64,000 nt of DNA, from contig WPIO01000107.1 in the NCBI GenBank assembly GCA_009760855.2, positions 62,001 to 126,000 on the forward strand, given 5' to 3'. The first letter of the stretch is position 1. Each line of letters opens with the position of its first letter. A program made the translations under genes and the position numbers. This DNA comes from Cristatella mucedo (lineage: Eukaryota > Bryozoa > Phylactolaemata > Cristatellidae). This document shows positions 60,904 through 64,000 of this stretch, one piece after another. Under the pieces are notes generated by a model that was not told the DNA's origin, did no database searches, and saw nothing but the letters and a program-made list of their open reading frames with translations.

Positions 60904-60953
60904 AACTGAATCGTCAAGCAAAAAAATTCCAACACGGTCAATCCTGGCAGCTG
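60904..60953 (-). CDS. Candidate small exon with strong splice signals
   Basis: On the minus strand TTCCATTTACAG is followed by 50 bases and then GTAAGTG, both very good splice sites. The open frame gives ARIDRVGIFLLDDSVS, with a split first codon (phase 1) and a phase-0 end. I could not join it to neighbouring exons, so its gene is unknown. Confidence 0.3.
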
Positions 60954-61213
60954 TAAATGGAAATTAAAGACACCCTCGGCGCAGTAATCCATAGGAACCA
61001 ACCGGCCTACACCAACTGGTGCAACAAGCCTAAAATCATTGTAGATCTTATGCTTGGTAGACCCAATAGATTGTTTCACGTCATGAAATGCCTGAAAATA
61101 TATAATATAATAGAATATCGTTTTTCTGTATCAATTAAGTCCACAATTCTTGCATTTTCTAAATAGATTACTCCAGTCCTGGAGAGCCTCTGCGGGCTCC
61201 TTTATAGCTTGAC

Positions 61214-61405
61214 GTGGTTCCCTCTGCAGTTTTCACTGCCGTCCTAGCACAGTTCTACGTGTACGAGTTTCACGCTTTTGCCATAGCTGGGATACTCACA
61301 GGGGTGTTTGCAGTGGTCGTTGCAGTGCTCGTAACTGTGGCATTCACTGTGGTTGTCGCTGCTGTGGTCAACAATGTGGTCATAACTATGGTCGTCGCTG
61401 CGGCT
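61214..61405. repeat. Degenerate GTGGTCGTCGCTG-like codon-phased repeat
   Basis: Irregular repeats of GTGGT, GTCGCTG and similar give Val/Ala-rich frames on plus and a Thr-rich, mucin-like frame on minus. The regular composition comes from the repeat. Confidence 0.6.
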
Positions 61406-61406
61406 G

Positions 61407-61697
61407 TCACCTAGCTGCGGCCGTCTCTTCAGTCGCCGCCTCGCTGTGGTTGTCTTTGTGGTTTTTGCTGCTGCCCTCTCTTAAGGCCTGCAATCGTGCC
61501 ACTACATCCGCATCAAACAAAAATCTGCATATAGTTTCAGCTGCACGTGAGGTTACACGTACTGTGAGACCAGTGTTTTTCTTGCAGCTGAGTTGATGGT
61601 GAGAAAGCTCGATAATCACAAAACCGGATGCTTCCTTCGCTGTGCTTTCGCCAGAAAGCTCGGGACATCCGGCAAATAGCGACTCAATTATACACAC
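61407..61697 (-). CDS. Possible coding exon, unrecognised
   Basis: A minus-strand frame of about 96 residues has a varied composition, including CPELSGESTAKEASGFVIIE, TGLTVRVTSRAAETICRFLF and DADVVARLQAL. It then runs into a Glu/Ala/Asn-rich end at AGGTGA. The terminal AG/GTGACA could be a donor. No family was recognised. Neighbouring exons were not identified. Confidence 0.3.
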   Translation of the reverse strand: MCIIESLFAGCPELSGESTAKEASGFVIIELSHHQLSCKKNTGLTVRVTSRAAETICRFLFDADVVARLQALREGSSKNHKDNHSEAATEETAAAR

Positions 61698-62744
61698 AAG
61701 TCTACTTTATCGCCTTGGCAACCGCCAGGAACGGATATTAAATTAGTGCTAGTTCAAGACGATGAGGGTCAGTTATGTCAAAGCTTTATTAACTAACGGA
61801 GATCCTGGGGATCGATCATTCCAGTGGGTTACACGGATAGTTAAATACTGCTTTGGCCACGGTGTCTGCATTCCCCTTCGACTATAGAGTGCGGTAGATG
61901 GCTCTCTTGCGTAGCCACAGACGAAAAAACTTAATCCTCGGCTGTGAACCTATAGATGGGGACAGCATCCATAGCCGAACTGGCGAATTCTCACTGTGGC
62001 ATTCAACAATAAGGGCTAATGAATGGACTCATTGCTGCCGTTGGCCACTGCATATTCTGTTGGGTTACCTCCCCTTCTCTTCTGAAAAGTATGAGTAAAT
62101 GTTACAAATCTTATAGAGACTACTTCCATGAAGCCAATCAGTTTTTCATCTGCAGCCACTAATTCGGAATCAGGTTTGAGGTCTTTCAAAGCCTAGCCCT
62201 TCGCCCATTATGTAAGATTTAACTGGTAGTGAAGCGTGCAGCAAAGGAGCTTTTACTGGGCTCTGTCAACTGCTCGCCTCACTGCATCAAGTGCATTATT
62301 ATTATCATCAAAAATAGATGGAATGTCACGCTCGTTTTTTGAGTAGCAAGATGCCGACGGTAAAAAGACTAGGTAACATGGTTTTCGTTCCTCGGTAGCT
62401 ACGTTTATTTACTAAATCCTTGTAGCTCAAAAAGCTGAAAATATTTAGATTAAATCAGCTTTTTGGACGAAGAGAGCATCACTATAAGCTGAACCCATAT
62501 TTGACGAGAAATCAAACGTATTCGCAATGCACGGTCAACCTTATAGTGATGCGTGAGATAAAATAAGTAAACATGCTTTTGCATGACTGGTGTACACAAA
62601 TTTACAACATTCTTATAGTTAAAATCAAAATAGCTTTTCTAGGTGTGCAAATAAATTGTAAATCGCTTTATTGAACACGCTTCATGCAAAGCTCAATCTC
62701 CAGGCATGCATTTGTTATGCAGTCGAAAGTGACCATGTTTGAAG

Positions 62745-63145
62745 TTCTTTACATTCTCACAAAAGTGCTTGGATTGTTTCTCATTTTATGCTGACGATAT
62801 TCAGCTGTATTTGTCGTTAAAATTTCAGATGCTGCTTTAGGGACTGATGTTCTGAATGCTTGGTTTGTCGAAATTAAATCGCGGATGTAAAGAAATTTCT
62901 GGCAACTAGATGAAGAAAAAACTTAACTTCGTGTTTTAGGTCACCTCTAGCTAGTGGCCGGATAAAATTCCTTTGCTCTTCTAAAAATATGTAATGCTGC
63001 TTCGCAACCGTCACCACATGCTCGAAATTTAGTGGTCGCTTTCCACAACTGCCTAAATTTTAAATGCTTTTTTCACAAGACTGTTTGTACACCTATCCAA
63101 TCTCTATCTAGAATTAAGAGCACTCTCACAGAAATTTGAAACTAT
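62745..63145 (+). mobile_element. Family C LINE reverse transcriptase remnant
   Basis: In the frame starting 62781 the plus strand reads SFYADDIQLYLSLKIS and then DVLNAWFVEIKS, broken by stops. In a later frame it reads ARNLVVAFHNCLNFK and FFHKTVCTP (62998-63085). These are the catalytic YADD block and the palm/thumb blocks. The wording is nearer to family B than to A, but distinct. No ends were identified. Confidence 0.65.
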
Positions 63146-63300
63146 TCTACTAGCTTTTTAGTTGGTCTTGGCTTGATTGTTTTATTTTCCCGTTAACTCA
63201 GTCATCAAAAAACGGAACCATACTACTACAAATGGCAGTGAATATAGTCGAAAGGTTAGTTTTTTAATTCCCAGAGGTTTGACCATGCTGCAATTGAATG

Positions 63301-63445
63301 CCGAGCTGGTTTGGCTAAATGGTTAAAAAACTCGTCCCAATCAAAGTCTGGCTAAGGTCATGGGCTCGAGCCCCGAGGCATCTGTGAAGCGCCTGAATAG
63401 AGATTGAGTTCTCTTAAGGCGATATACAAATAAAATTAAAATATA
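63301..63445 (+). mobile_element. tRNA-derived SINE with L2-type 3' hairpin
   Basis: The A box TGGCTAAATGG is at 63312-63322 and the B box GGGCTCGAGCCCC at 63362-63374, about 40 bases apart. The tail at 63387-63430 forms a stem (GCGCCT/AGGCG, AGAGA/TCTCT) with TATACAAATAAAATTAAAA after it. This is the same design as the family A LINE terminus. It is the best preserved of four copies. Confidence 0.8.
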
Positions 63446-63773
63446 TATCAAATCCTGTTATTATTACATACCTCACTATGTCTATACTTACCTGAAATCT
63501 TTCAATAAGCTACAGTGGCCAGTCTCTGTTCCCGAGGAAGGCCCAAAGCTAGTAGACTTAAGTATACTTTTGAATTTTAGCAATGTACCCGGGATACTGG
63601 CATTCAAAAATGCCAAAGGCTTGTAAGTGATTTATTTAGGTCCCAGATGTAACCCAGCAAGCAATTACCCACAATATGACGCTTCGCAACATTGTTAACA
63701 ACTAGAAATTATCTAGTAAGAATGCCAATATCACTCAAAAGTATCGCAATTTCATTCACACAAACATTTAATA

Positions 63774-64000
63774 ACAATAATAATAATAATGCACTTGATA
63801 AAGCGCCCTCATAAAACTCAATCTCTCTCTAGGCGCTTTACATTTGCTGCAAGTGAAATTGCAATTGAACGGCGAATAATAAATATCATGCTTGTAGACA
63901 ATGAAATGAATAACGTTATGAGGGGTGACATGCACCGGTTCAGCACGCAAATACGGTTAGTGGCAGTACGCACAGTGTCAGAATTCACAAGCACATCCAG
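63774..64000 (-). mobile_element. Family A LINE 3' end, running off the window
   Basis: It has the (ATA)n tail, hairpin (GATAAAGCGCCCTCATAAAA ... TCTCTAGGCGCTTTACATTT) and 3' UTR. The copy continues beyond the window edge. Confidence 0.88.

Noticed and set aside
62270-62320. Family A tail (CATCAAGTGCATTATTATTA)
   Set aside because: Only about 20 bases match and the hairpin is absent, so it is too short to call as an insertion.

Overview
This window looks like intergenic and intronic DNA from an animal, most likely an invertebrate. I cannot place it more precisely. The evidence is the absence of bacterial gene packing, the probable spliced exons, the microsatellites, and a dense graveyard of non-LTR retrotransposons, tRNA-derived SINEs, a possible LTR-element remnant and a possible hAT end. 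Almost nothing here encodes an intact protein. The longest real coding stretch is the reverse transcriptase of a relatively young LINE copy (minus strand, 32.4-34.03 kb).

The dominant repeat is a LINE I call family A (CR1/L2 group). About 25 copies lie on both strands. They are nearly all 5'-truncated, and most that keep their 3' end finish in the same stem-loop followed by an (ATT)n tail. A second CR1/L2-group LINE, family B, has an (ACATT)n tail. A third, family C, is a fragment with a YADD motif at 62.7 kb. Older, GC-rich LINE pieces are at 11.4-13.84 kb and 15.0-15.18 kb (R2/NeSL/HERO-like, with restriction-like endonuclease signatures), at 15.97-16.12 kb (a LINE C-terminal motif) and at 28.7-29.4 kb (a reverse transcriptase fragment). 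A small tRNA-derived SINE family (22.9, 38.8, 47.9 and 63.3 kb) has a 3' tail that resembles the L2-type stem-loop of family A.

Layout: 0-0.65 kb holds a probable terminal exon on the minus strand. 0.9-11 kb is mostly unannotatable, with CA repeats and a few LINE ends. 11.3-18.3 kb is a nested transposon cluster ending in an inverted repeat next to a tRNA-Trp-like primer binding site. 18.6-22 kb is AT-rich and empty. 23.05-25.3 kb holds the best host-gene candidate, a minus-strand gene with at least five exons joined by phase-1 introns. 26.2-42.5 kb is stacked LINEs with AC/AT and GA microsatellites. 38.2-40.9 kb and 47.4-50.1 kb are two diverged copies of one segment about 9.1-9.4 kb apart, with different later insertions. 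50.1-59.8 kb is again LINE on LINE. 60-62 kb has weak exon-like pieces. 62.7-64 kb has LINE and SINE remnants.

The main story is transposon history: nested insertions, filled and empty sites, hairpin-bearing 3' ends shared by LINE and SINE, and internally deleted LINE copies. All coordinates for decayed copies are approximate.
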